Below the pieces are notes generated by a model, which saw only the letters and a list, made by a program, of their open reading frames with translations, was not told where the DNA came from and did no database searches. Made by a program: the position numbers and the translations under genes. A stretch of DNA of 45,067 bases from an uncultured Bacilli bacterium (GTDB lineage Bacteria; Bacillota_I; Bacilli_A; RF39; UBA660): contig CAKPFH010000003.1 of assembly GCA_934153655.1 (NCBI GenBank), positions 1 through 45,067 of the forward strand, given 5' to 3'. Within the stretch, counting starts at the first letter, position 1. Each line of letters opens with the position of its first letter. This document shows positions 1 through 6,686 of the stretch, in pieces.

Positions 1-43
1 CCTTTAAAGCACTTATAATATCTGCTTGTATTTTTTCATACAT
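1..43 (-). CDS. yqeY: YqeY/GatB-like protein, N-terminal fragment (runs off the window)
   Basis: Only the first 14 codons are inside the window, reading MYEKIQADIISALK from an ATG at 43 behind a good ribosome binding site (AAGGAAGGTG). The start resembles YqeY family proteins, which begin with an amphipathic helix of this kind. The main support is context: in Bacilli yqeY normally lies directly behind rpsU, and rpsU is on the same strand at 2138-2332. Here the two are separated by about 2 kb of inserted DNA. The identity is an inference from a very short fragment. Confidence 0.45.
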   Translation of the reverse strand, partial: MYEKIQADIISALK

Positions 44-102
44 TTTAATCACCTTCCTTTATAATTATAACTTAAATAATGAACAAAAGCAAACAAGTTT
101 GC

Positions 103-226
103 TTACATCACCTCACGGTGATGTGATTTCTGCTTCATAGAGATTGCAACCAATCTTATTAACAGACTTAAATTCCGATAGTTGCTACCGTATTTTTTCT
201 TAAAACTTAAGAAATCTTGTTCGTCC
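103..226 (-). ncRNA. Candidate TnpB guide (omega/right-end) RNA scaffold, copy A
   Basis: Reading on the minus strand just past the tnpB stop there is a hairpin (196-214), a second hairpin (176-190, six pairs, one of them U-G), a third (141-156, six pairs), a GAAGCAGAAATC segment and a terminal 8-bp hairpin (105-124). This order, with the GAAGCAG-type segment before the terminal hairpin, is typical of IS605-family right ends that yield TnpB guide RNAs. Sequence just beyond the terminal hairpin would be the guide. Comparison with copy B (2014-2110) supports RNA function: base changes in the terminal stem keep pairing only in the minus-strand transcript, through G-U pairs. Confidence 0.7.
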
Positions 227-234
227 TAGTTTTT

Positions 235-1383
235 TTAACATCTAATTAAACTTTCCATATATAACTTTAATCCTTCAAACATAATATTTATACTTGCATT
301 TAAATCTCTATCTATTTCTTGACCACATTTTATACATTGATATTCTCGCTTGGTTAAATCTTTATATTCTTTATTTTGATTATTGCATCTACAACATATC
401 TGACTAGATGGGTAATAAGTATCTATTTGAAAAAATTCTTTCCCTTTATACTTTGATTTATATGAGAGTTGTCTTAGTATTTCACTAAATGTGGCATCTT
501 GAATTTTACTTGATAATTTATTTTCTTTTCCATTAATTATCATTTCGTTAGTTTTTAATTTTTCACAAGTAATAATGTCATATTCACAGGTTATATCTTT
601 AGTTATTTTATGAATATAGTATTTTCTAGAATTAGCAAGTTTACTATAAAGTATCGCTAATTCTTTTTTGCATTTATAGTAATTTTTACTTCCTTTTACT
701 TTTCTTGCTAATTCTCTTTGTTTTCTTTTAATTCTTTTTTCATATTTTAATATGTATTTATTATTATCATAGGTAGTTCCATCTGATAAAGTTAATAATT
801 TTTTTACTCCTAAATCTATTCCAACAATACTTTGGGGATCTACTTTCTCTATTTTTTTATCTATTTCAAATAAAAGAGATACATAGTATTTGCTAGATGC
901 TTCTTTTGAAATTGTAGCATTTTTAATTTCACCATTTATTTTTTTTAGATTTCTATACCCCTTTATTTTTACCCATTTTAATTTAGGTAATTTTACTCTT
1001 TTATTTTCTAAATCTAATTCTATATTACAATATTTTTTGTTTTTATAAATTCTATTCACTGCTGTTGTATTATAACTACTTCTATTATATTTACTTTTAA
1101 ATTTGGGGTAGCAACCTATTTTATTAAAAAACTTTTTAAAAGCATCTTCTAAATTAAATAAAGATTTTCTTATTACAATACTATCTATTTCTTGTAAGAA
1201 TGGTGAATTATATTTTAATGTACTCGTATAATCTTTTATATTATCATAAGAATTTGTATAGCCATCCGTTTGTATTTTATTTAAATAATAATTATATACA
1301 TATCTACTACAACCAAAGGTTTTATTTATAAAAATCTTTTGTTCATCATTTGGGTAAATTCTAAATTTATATGCTTTATACAT
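235..1383 (-). CDS. tnpB: TnpB, RNA-guided RuvC-type nuclease of IS200/IS605 family
   Basis: TnpB is the transposon-encoded ancestor of Cas12: a guide-RNA-directed DNA nuclease that helps retain the element. The protein has 382 residues from the ATG at 1383, preceded by AAAGGGTGGTG; a longer GTG start at 1395 lies inside the ribosome binding site and is unlikely. It has the N-terminal helix-turn-helix region, the RuvC motif IVGIDLGVKK (Asp about 190), the second acidic motif ITCEKL (Glu about 274), a zinc ribbon made of two CxxC pairs (about 330-353) and the final DRDLNASINI motif. All catalytic residues are present, the length is normal and there is no frameshift, so it is probably active. 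The omega-RNA scaffold follows directly. Confidence 0.92.
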   Translation of the reverse strand: MYKAYKFRIYPNDEQKIFINKTFGCSRYVYNYYLNKIQTDGYTNSYDNIKDYTSTLKYNSPFLQEIDSIVIRKSLFNLEDAFKKFFNKIGCYPKFKSKYNRSSYNTTAVNRIYKNKKYCNIELDLENKRVKLPKLKWVKIKGYRNLKKINGEIKNATISKEASSKYYVSLLFEIDKKIEKVDPQSIVGIDLGVKKLLTLSDGTTYDNNKYILKYEKRIKRKQRELARKVKGSKNYYKCKKELAILYSKLANSRKYYIHKITKDITCEYDIITCEKLKTNEMIINGKENKLSSKIQDATFSEILRQLSYKSKYKGKEFFQIDTYYPSSQICCRCNNQNKEYKDLTKREYQCIKCGQEIDRDLNASINIMFEGLKLYMESLIRC

Positions 1384-1557
1384 CTTAATCACCACCCTTT
1401 TGTACTGATGATATCATGTCATTTATTGAATATCAATAGTTTTTTATAAATTTTAAAATATTTTTTTAATCAAAAAGAACTTTATTGCATTATTTTAACT
1501 AAACATTTTTTAGTTTTTGATATGACTTTCCTATTGTATAAAAAAGTATAGAAATAT

Positions 1558-1992
1558 TTATAATTTATAACCAAGTTTTTCTAAAGAATATCTAGCAAAA
1601 GGAGTTAAATCTTCTTTTTTTAAATCACTTATCAAATACCAAGACCCTCCAAGGGAATCTCTTTCGTCTGAATCACTTTTTACATAATCATTTACTAAAT
1701 TTACTAGATAAAGTATTCCTATATGATGTAAATCTTCAAATAAATCTTTAGACATTTCCCATTTAATATTATTACTTTCAACTGAAAATAGGGAATAACT
1801 TAAAATATCATTATCAATTTCTTCTTTAACTTCTCTTTTTAAAGTAGTAATTGGATCTTCCTTAAATTCAATTCCACCTCCTGGTAAATCTAGTTTACCT
1901 TTATAGCCTCCTCTAGATTTTCTAACAAGAGCTATTTTTTCATTTTTAACAATTACAGCATATGAACCTATGTGAGTTTTTTTAATTATCAT
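1558..1992 (-). CDS. Nudix (MutT-like) hydrolase
   Basis: Nudix enzymes split nucleoside diphosphate derivatives (damaged dNTPs, NDP-sugars and similar). The protein is 144 residues from the ATG at 1992, which has GAGGTG seven bases upstream; a GTG two codons earlier is less well placed. The Nudix box is seen as GGIEFKED followed by LKREVKEEID, with the metal-binding REVKEE core intact. The last conserved glycine of the box is Asp here. It sits between tnpB and the truncated right-end copy B, in the gap that separates rpsU from yqeY, so it was probably carried in or trapped by the mobile element. The substrate cannot be told from sequence. Confidence 0.85.
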   Translation of the reverse strand: MIIKKTHIGSYAVIVKNEKIALVRKSRGGYKGKLDLPGGGIEFKEDPITTLKREVKEEIDNDILSYSLFSVESNNIKWEMSKDLFEDLHHIGILYLVNLVNDYVKSDSDERDSLGGSWYLISDLKKEDLTPFARYSLEKLGYKL

Positions 1993-2013
1993 AGACACCT
2001 CATTTTTTATTTT

Positions 2014-2110
2014 TTACATCACCTCACAGCAATGTGATTTCTGCTTTATAGAGATTTATTAATCTTCTTAACAGACTTAAATTCCGATAGTCGCTACCGT
2101 ATTTTTTTCT
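2014..2110 (-). repeat. Second, truncated copy of the TnpB right-end/omega-RNA scaffold (copy B)
   Basis: About 97 bases align with 103-200 in the same orientation. Conserved parts include AACAGACTTAAATTCCGATAG, the CTACCGTATTTTTT segment and the hairpin order. No tnpB adjoins it: its downstream side leads into the Nudix ribosome binding site and its upstream side abuts the rpsU terminator, so the first hairpin is missing. In the terminal stem three bases differ from copy A, giving C-A mismatches on the plus strand but G-U pairs in the minus-strand RNA. It could be a remnant, or a solo guide RNA usable by the neighbouring TnpB. Confidence 0.75.
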
Positions 2111-2116
2111 CATTAT

Positions 2117-2144
2117 GCAAAAAGACTAAACCTAAGTCTAGTCT
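2117..2144 (-). terminator. Intrinsic terminator of rpsU
   Basis: On the minus strand a stem of about nine pairs (2123-2144, AGACTAGAC against GTTTAGTCT, one G-T pair) is followed by TTTTT. It begins inside the last two codons of rpsU, so rpsU is largely insulated from the inserted DNA that follows. Confidence 0.75.
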
Positions 2145-2332
2145 CTATTATTTCTTTCACGTTTACGAGCATTTTTGATACCAGCTTTTTTAGCTTCACG
2201 TCTTTTAACGCCTGGTTTATCGTATGCTTCTCTTTTTTTAAATTCAGAAGGGATACCATCTCTAGCAACTTTTTGTTTAAATTTTCTTAAAGCCCCATCT
2301 AGGTTACCGTTTCTAACAGCAACATGTGTCAT
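2138..2332 (-). CDS. rpsU: 30S ribosomal protein S21
   Basis: Small basic protein of the 30S subunit that contacts the 3' end of 16S rRNA and helps initiation. At 64 residues it is slightly longer than the usual 57-60. It has the family core VRNGNLDGALRKFKQKVARD with the REAYDKPGVKRREAKK helix and a very basic tail. The ATG at 2332 follows GGGAGGGAG. It has its own promoter (2369-2397) and terminator. In Bacilli yqeY normally follows; here that neighbour has been displaced by the TnpB element. Confidence 0.95.
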   Translation of the reverse strand: MTHVAVRNGNLDGALRKFKQKVARDGIPSEFKKREAYDKPGVKRREAKKAGIKNARKRERNNRD

Positions 2333-2368
2333 TCTTTACTCCCTCCCTTCGTTCTAAAATCAATATAG

Positions 2369-2397
2369 ATTATACCAAACTTTAAAACAAAATTCAA
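2369..2397 (-). promoter_or_regulatory. rpsU promoter (extended -10)
   Basis: On the minus strand the -35 TTGAAT (2392-2397) and -10 TATAAT (2369-2374) are 17 bases apart, and the -10 is preceded by TGG, forming an extended -10. Position and spacing fit a housekeeping sigma-A promoter for rpsU. Confidence 0.75.
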
Positions 2398-2455
2398 CAT
2401 AATTCAACAATTTTTTTCTAAAATATTATATGTTTTTTCAAAATAAAGATACCAA

Positions 2456-2623
2456 TCAAACCATATTACAACTAATTTCAAAGATATTTCTTAAAAAAAT
2501 TCCATATTGTCTACCAACTTGAAAAAGAAACATAAACACAACTTTTAAAACTGGCATCATTAAAATTGAACAAGTAATTGGTAAAACATAACTAAATAAA
2601 ATATTTTTAATTTTTAAAGTCAT
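2456..2623 (-). CDS. Small hydrophobic protein of the bacteriocin locus (immunity protein or third peptide)
   Basis: A 55-residue protein beginning MTLKIKNILFSYVLP from the ATG at 2623, two bases after the stop of the preceding peptide gene, so translation is probably coupled. It is strongly hydrophobic, with one or two membrane helices (about 8-24 and 27-40), then GRQYGIFLRNIFEISC. Its place at the end of a bacteriocin operon and its small membrane character fit an immunity protein. However, its C-terminal half loosely resembles the core of the upstream peptide (GQYFGSGIRRI versus GRQYGIFLRNI, both followed by a Cys), so a leaderless peptide is also possible. No family is recognised with certainty. 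Confidence 0.5.
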   Translation of the reverse strand: MTLKIKNILFSYVLPITCSILMMPVLKVVFMFLFQVGRQYGIFLRNIFEISCNMV

Positions 2624-2625
2624 AA

Positions 2626-2793
2626 CTACTTCACCTGACAATAAGTACCAGTTATAATTCTTCGAATACCACTTCCAAAGTATTGACCAAGTTCTCTTAA
2701 AACCGTGTAATAACCTTTAAACGCTGATATTAAAGCTCCACTTAAAGTTATTCCTCCTACTACTTCTTGCATTTTTTGAACACTTAATTCCAT
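2626..2793 (-). CDS. Double-glycine bacteriocin-like precursor peptide 1
   Basis: A 55-residue peptide from the ATG at 2793, with AGGAGGT upstream overlapping the stop of peptide 2. The N-terminus MELSVQKMQEVVGG is a typical double-glycine leader (LS at positions 3-4, hydrophobic spacing, GG at 13-14) as recognised by C39 peptidase exporters. The 41-residue core starts ITLSGALISAF, is hydrophobic with scattered Gly, carries GSGIRRI and has a single Cys near the end. It is a class II bacteriocin-like or pheromone-like peptide; the target is unknown. The exporter that would cleave after GG is encoded upstream in the same operon. Confidence 0.75.
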   Translation of the reverse strand: MELSVQKMQEVVGGITLSGALISAFKGYYTVLRELGQYFGSGIRRIITGTYCQVK

Positions 2794-2805
2794 AAATAAT
2801 ACCTC

Positions 2806-2952
2806 CTAATTACATCTAAGTGGTCTTGTATAACCATCTAAAACTCCAGCTAAAAATGCTATAAACGAACCAACTGCAAATATACCAGCAATAAAACCAG
2901 ATACTCCTCCTCCATTAATATTTTTTAATTCTTCATTTGTTAATAATTTCAT
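2806..2952 (-). CDS. Double-glycine bacteriocin-like precursor peptide 2
   Basis: A 48-residue peptide from the ATG at 2952, which overlaps the TGA of the upstream accessory gene (ATGA). The leader MKLLTNEELKNINGG matches the LxxxELxxIxGG pattern very well. The 33-residue core begins GVSGFIAGIFAVG and is Gly/Ala/Ile/Phe-rich with small residues spaced four apart, as in helix-packing two-peptide bacteriocins; it ends with a short polar tail containing one Cys. Together with peptide 1 it could form a two-peptide class IIb bacteriocin. That pairing is an inference from adjacency. Confidence 0.8.
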   Translation of the reverse strand: MKLLTNEELKNINGGGVSGFIAGIFAVGSFIAFLAGVLDGYTRPLRCN

Positions 2953-3341
2953 TTTTTATCTCCTTTCATACTATTTACAATAAATTTTCTTATTTCTATA
3001 ACTCTTATAAAACTTACTTCATAAGAATTAAATTTTTTAATATTACTCTTAATTTTAATTTCTAATAAACATGTTTTATTATTTAAATAATTATTAATAA
3101 TAACAAAATCATATTTTTTCTTATCAATTACTAAATAATTACTACTTTCTATTTTAATTAAATCTGAAAGTTTAACTTCTATTAAAATATTATCATTATA
3201 CTTTTTAAACTTATAAGTATAAGTATTTTTACATTCAAATTTAATAAGTTCTAAAACAATAATTAAAATAGTAATAATAATTAAAAATACATACAAAATT
3301 CCTTTTTTTAAAATATTTCTATCATAACTATTAACAGTCAT
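2949..3341 (-). CDS. Membrane-anchored accessory protein of the bacteriocin exporter
   Basis: A 130-residue protein from the ATG at 3341 with GGAG eight bases upstream (a TTG two codons earlier is inside the spacer). It has a short basic N-terminus, one clear membrane helix (about 14-34), then an extracytoplasmic domain of mostly beta-type alternating residues. It overlaps the end of the exporter gene and the start of peptide 2. By position it could be a very short stand-in for the HlyD/ComB/BlpB-type adaptor that normally partners C39 exporters, but it lacks the long coiled-coil, so the role is only inferred. No recognised family. Confidence 0.5.
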   Translation of the reverse strand: MTVNSYDRNILKKGILYVFLIIITILIIVLELIKFECKNTYTYKFKKYNDNILIEVKLSDLIKIESSNYLVIDKKKYDFVIINNYLNNKTCLLEIKIKSNIKKFNSYEVSFIRVIEIRKFIVNSMKGDKK

Positions 3342-5397
3342 ATACAACTCCTTTATTTATAAGTACATATCTTTGATATAAATCTTTATTATTAAAACGA
3401 TGACTAATTACAATAATAGTTTTATTTTTTAATCTTTTAAAGATATTTTTTAAAATTAATCTTTCATTTTTAATATCAATAGCACTTAAAGATTCATCAA
3501 AAATATAAATATCACTTTTTTTAACTAAAGCTCTAGCTAATAAGATTCTTTGTTTTTCTCCTCCTGATAAATTAGAACCATTATTTTCTATTAACATATC
3601 ATTTTTTAATAAACTTCGATTAAGAATTAAATCTACTCCTGTTATTTTTAAAATATCTAAATACTCTGAATAAGAAATTTTATTATCTAAAACAATATTA
3701 TTATAAATAGTATCTGTATATAAAATTTCATCTTGAGAGACATAAGTAATTTTTCTTCTAATATCTAATAAATTCAATAATTGAATATTTCGATCATCTA
3801 TTTCTATTAATCCTTGATAGCCTGAAAAATATCTTACTAACAATTTCATCAAAGTAGACTTACCACTTCCAGTTGGACCATACAACAAAACTTTTTCACC
3901 TGCTAATATTTCTAACTTGTCACACTTTAAAGTATTATCAATATTATTATAAGAATATATTAAATTATTAATTTTAATATTTCCTTTAAAATAAGTATTA
4001 ATACTATTAGTAGTATCTAAAGTTTCTTCTTTAACATTAAATAATTCTTGAATTCTTAAAAAAGATAAATGAGCTTCTTGTAAAGTAATTTGTAAAGAAC
4101 TTATATCTTGCAAAGGATCAAAAAAGTAAATTAATAAACTATTAAAAACTAATAAATTATTTAAACTTAAATTATTATAATATACTTCTTTAATACCAAG
4201 ATAAATTATTATTAATAAACCAAGTCCATAGATTAAATTTTTAAAAAATGTTTCTTTATTTAAAGATTTATATAATCTAAAACTATTATCTTGAAAGAAA
4301 TTATATTTAACTAATAATTTATTTAGTAAATTATCTTCTATTTGCATACTTTTAATTGTATCGTAAGATGTAATAGTTTCTATTAAATGATTATTTACTT
4401 TTATTTCTTCTTCTTTTAAATTCTTTAATTTTTTAATTATTACTTTATTATAAAAATAAATAATTACTAAATATAAAAGTGTTGTTATAAATACTATTAA
4501 ACTAAGTTTTAAACTTATTTTAAGTAAGACAAGATAAATAAAAATAATTAAGATTAAATCCATTATACAAGTAATTAATAATTTACTAATTACTTCTCTT
4601 ATTTGAAAAATATCTTGTATTCTTGTTATAAGATCTCCTTTTGTATGATTTTTAAAATATAAATATGGAAGTTTAATAATGTGAGTATAAGCATCTCTTA
4701 ATAAAGTTTTATCAATAAGATGATTAAAGTAATTAAGAAAATTACTTCTAAAAAGATTAGCTATTTCTTTTAAACAAATAATACTTATTAAAAAGATAAA
4801 TATTAATTTAATTGCTTCTAAGTTTTTAATATTAAGAAGTTCTAGAAAAAATTGAAATTGATATGATATAAGAATATTACTTAAAGTATATATAAGTGAT
4901 AAAAGTAAAAGAAGCATTATTATTACTTTATATTGTTTTAGTAAAGGGAATAAGATGTTAGTTATTTTTTTATCATTTTCTTGTTTTAATATTTTGTTAA
5001 CAGGTTTTAATAATAAATAAACATTTGTTGTTATTTTATTCCACTTTAAAATATCTATTTTTTTAATACCACAACTAGGATCCATAATTGTAATATATTT
5101 ATTAGTTATTTTACTTATAACAACAAAATGACCGAGATTATCTTTTAAAATATGAGCAATAAAAGGAACTTCTTTTTCTAAAAGTTTAATATCACTTTGA
5201 ATAGCTTTAGCTTCAATTCCTAACTTAGTACAACCTTCTTTTAAAGAATATAAACTAACCCCCTCTCTGGTTGTATTAGTAATTTCTCTTAAATATTCTC
5301 TTTTTACGTAGCCTCCATAATATTTAATAATAGAGGATAAGCAAGAAATACCACAATCTCTTTCAGCAATTTGTCTTACATAACTTATTTTCTTCAT
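3331..5397 (-). CDS. Peptidase-containing ABC exporter (C39 bacteriocin transporter)
   Basis: Exports double-glycine peptides while cutting off their leaders. The 688-residue chain has the family order: C39 peptidase (about 1-130) with the oxyanion Gln and catalytic Cys in RQIAERDCG, the His in GHFVV and the Asp in MDPSCG; a six-helix membrane domain (about 155-430); and an ATPase with Walker A GPTGSGKST, signature LSGGEKQR, Walker B IYIFDESLSA and switch His in ISHR. The start is the ATG at 5397 with GGAGG six bases upstream. Both catalytic halves are intact. Two GG-leader peptides in the same operon are the obvious substrates. Confidence 0.93.
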   Translation of the reverse strand: MKKISYVRQIAERDCGISCLSSIIKYYGGYVKREYLREITNTTREGVSLYSLKEGCTKLGIEAKAIQSDIKLLEKEVPFIAHILKDNLGHFVVISKITNKYITIMDPSCGIKKIDILKWNKITTNVYLLLKPVNKILKQENDKKITNILFPLLKQYKVIIMLLLLLSLIYTLSNILISYQFQFFLELLNIKNLEAIKLIFIFLISIICLKEIANLFRSNFLNYFNHLIDKTLLRDAYTHIIKLPYLYFKNHTKGDLITRIQDIFQIREVISKLLITCIMDLILIIFIYLVLLKISLKLSLIVFITTLLYLVIIYFYNKVIIKKLKNLKEEEIKVNNHLIETITSYDTIKSMQIEDNLLNKLLVKYNFFQDNSFRLYKSLNKETFFKNLIYGLGLLIIIYLGIKEVYYNNLSLNNLLVFNSLLIYFFDPLQDISSLQITLQEAHLSFLRIQELFNVKEETLDTTNSINTYFKGNIKINNLIYSYNNIDNTLKCDKLEILAGEKVLLYGPTGSGKSTLMKLLVRYFSGYQGLIEIDDRNIQLLNLLDIRRKITYVSQDEILYTDTIYNNIVLDNKISYSEYLDILKITGVDLILNRSLLKNDMLIENNGSNLSGGEKQRILLARALVKKSDIYIFDESLSAIDIKNERLILKNIFKRLKNKTIIVISHRFNNKDLYQRYVLINKGVVYDC

Positions 5398-5484
5398 TTT
5401 CAACCTCCGAATATAATATAAATAGTTATTAGGATTTATTTTATTAAGAGTTTTTTTAAGAATAATTATATTTTATATAAGTTT

Positions 5485-5517
5485 AAAAAGGTAAAAAAGG
5501 TGAATTTAAGTGAATTT
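5485..5517. repeat. Paired direct repeats between divergent bacteriocin and LexA-like genes
   Basis: AAAAAGGT occurs twice (5485-5492, 5494-5501), nine bases apart, and GTGAATTT occurs twice (5500-5507, 5510-5517), ten bases apart. The cluster lies between the two divergent start codons and overlaps the -35 area of the repressor gene. The spacing of about one helical turn suggests a regulator binding site, perhaps for the LexA-like protein itself. Confidence 0.45.
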
Positions 5518-5532
5518 TTAAAATATCTATGC

Positions 5533-5538
5533 TATAAT
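5533..5538 (+). promoter_or_regulatory. Extended -10 promoter of the LexA-like gene
   Basis: TGCTATAAT (extended -10, TATAAT at 5533-5538) lies about 20 bases before the GGAGGGAAT ribosome binding site and the ATG at 5559. The expected -35 position (5510-5515) is poor, GTGAAT, and coincides with the second direct repeat. Confidence 0.6.
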
Positions 5539-5558
5539 AATTTTTATTTGGAGGGAAT

Positions 5559-6098
5559 ATGTTAACAAGAAAGCAAGAAGAATTTTATAATTTATTAATT
5601 AAGTATTATGAAGATAATTTAGTTTATCCTAGTTTATTAGATATTAAAAATATGACTAATTACAAGTCTTATAATAGTATTTATAAATATTTAAAGATTT
5701 TAGAATCAAAGCATTTCCTTGAATACAATAAAAGTTCTAAAAGAATTACTTATTTACTAAAGATTAATTCTAAAACAACAAGAGTATATTTTTTAGATGA
5801 AGATAATTATATAGAACTTACTAATTTAGATAATAAAAAAGAATATGTTGCAATTCATGCTCATAATAATCGTTTAACTAATTATTGTATTAAAAATAAA
5901 GATATTTTAATTATTGAGAAAACTTTAGTTAATATTGATAATAAATTAGTTTTAGTTTATATAAGTGGTAAATATAGGGTTTTAAAATATGAAAAAAAAG
6001 ATAGTTATTGCTATCTTTCAGATAATTATAGTAATTATTTTTTACCAAGTTTTAATTGTATAATTGGAAAAGTTAAAATGGTAATTAGAAATACTTAA
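5559..6098 (+). CDS. LexA-like repressor with degenerate self-cleavage domain
   Basis: The 179-residue protein starts MLTRKQEEFYNLLIKYY, like the LexA N-terminal winged helix (about 1-65), including the YPSLLDIKN helix. The second half follows the LexA/S24 fold (IKNKDILIIEK, then LVLVYISGKYRVLKYE, ending IIGKVKMVIR). The Ala-Gly cleavage site is not seen, and the catalytic serine of the GDSM motif is replaced (NNRL), while the Lys in YRVLKYE is kept. It should therefore bind DNA but not cut itself after DNA damage. It is divergent from the bacteriocin operon, suggesting local control. Its 3' end overlaps rdgB convergently by four bases. Confidence 0.7.
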   Translation: MLTRKQEEFYNLLIKYYEDNLVYPSLLDIKNMTNYKSYNSIYKYLKILESKHFLEYNKSSKRITYLLKINSKTTRVYFLDEDNYIELTNLDNKKEYVAIHAHNNRLTNYCIKNKDILIIEKTLVNIDNKLVLVYISGKYRVLKYEKKDSYCYLSDNYSNYFLPSFNCIIGKVKMVIRNT

Positions 6099-6685
6099 AT
6101 AACTTTTCTTTTTTTTAGTTCTTCAATTAATTTTAAAACTGCTTTGCTTCTATGCGTTTCAACATTTTTTAAATTAATCATTGGTTCTTGATACCCATCT
6201 GGTATAAAGATAGGAGAAAAAGTAAAACCACCTAAAGTTTTATAGTCGTAGGCAATAGTACCTAAGTTTTTACCTTCTACTTGAATTATTTCATCATTTA
6301 TTATGAAGGTTAAAGAGCAAGTAAAAGTTGCTTCTCTATCGTCTACTCCAGATAATTCTTGGAGTATTTTTTTTAAAACAATTTCTTGAGGGGCATGATC
6401 TCCTGCATATCTTGCTGTTTTAACCCCAGGTCTTCCATTTAAAGCTTTAATAGAAATTCCAGCATCATCAGTTAAAATTGGATAATTAAGATTATTTAAC
6501 TTACAAAATGATAAAATACTTTTAGCTTTAATTAAAGAGTTTTCCAAAAAAGTTGTACAATTTTCTTCTATCTCACTAGTAAAATTAATATCTTTTAAAG
6601 ATAAAACATTAATATTAAAAGGTTTAAGAAGTAAACTCATTTCTTTTATTTTATTAGGATTAGTAGTTCCGTAGATTATTTCCAT
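6095..6685 (-). CDS. rdgB: XTP/dITP diphosphatase (RdgB/HAM1 family)
   Basis: Removes deaminated purine nucleotides (dITP, XTP) by releasing pyrophosphate, protecting DNA. The 196-residue length is normal. Motifs seen are the N-terminal GTTNPNKIKE nucleotide loop, LTDDAGISI with the metal-binding aspartates, GRPGVKTARYAG, GGFTFSPIFIPDGY and a C-terminal THRSKA. It starts one base after the aspS stop region upstream in the same direction (aspS begins at 8420 and ends at 6687), so the two are co-transcribed under the aspS T-box. Confidence 0.93.
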   Translation of the reverse strand: MEIIYGTTNPNKIKEMSLLLKPFNINVLSLKDINFTSEIEENCTTFLENSLIKAKSILSFCKLNNLNYPILTDDAGISIKALNGRPGVKTARYAGDHAPQEIVLKKILQELSGVDDREATFTCSLTFIINDEIIQVEGKNLGTIAYDYKTLGGFTFSPIFIPDGYQEPMINLKNVETHRSKAVLKLIEELKKRKVI

Positions 6686-6686
6686 T

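Larger units (their letters stand above)
103..1383 (-). mobile_element. IS200/IS605-type element carrying only tnpB (no tnpA)
   Basis: An intact tnpB is followed by a structured right end (103-200) that closes with a perfect 8-bp hairpin with a TCAC loop at 105-124, the usual end of IS605-family elements. No Y1 transposase (tnpA) is present, so the element is of the TnpB-only (IS1341) kind and would need transposase in trans. The left end was not located; 1384-1557 is AT-rich and contains only weak palindromes. The insertion lies between rpsU and yqeY. A second, truncated right-end copy at 2014-2110 shows that another element once sat here. Confidence 0.7.

Noticed and set aside
2175..2357. 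Plus-strand frame over rpsU
   Set aside because: Complementary to a certain ribosomal protein gene, no ribosome binding site.
5559..6098. Genuine SOS repressor LexA
   Set aside because: The catalytic Ser and the Ala-Gly cleavage site are not found, so I call it LexA-like only.
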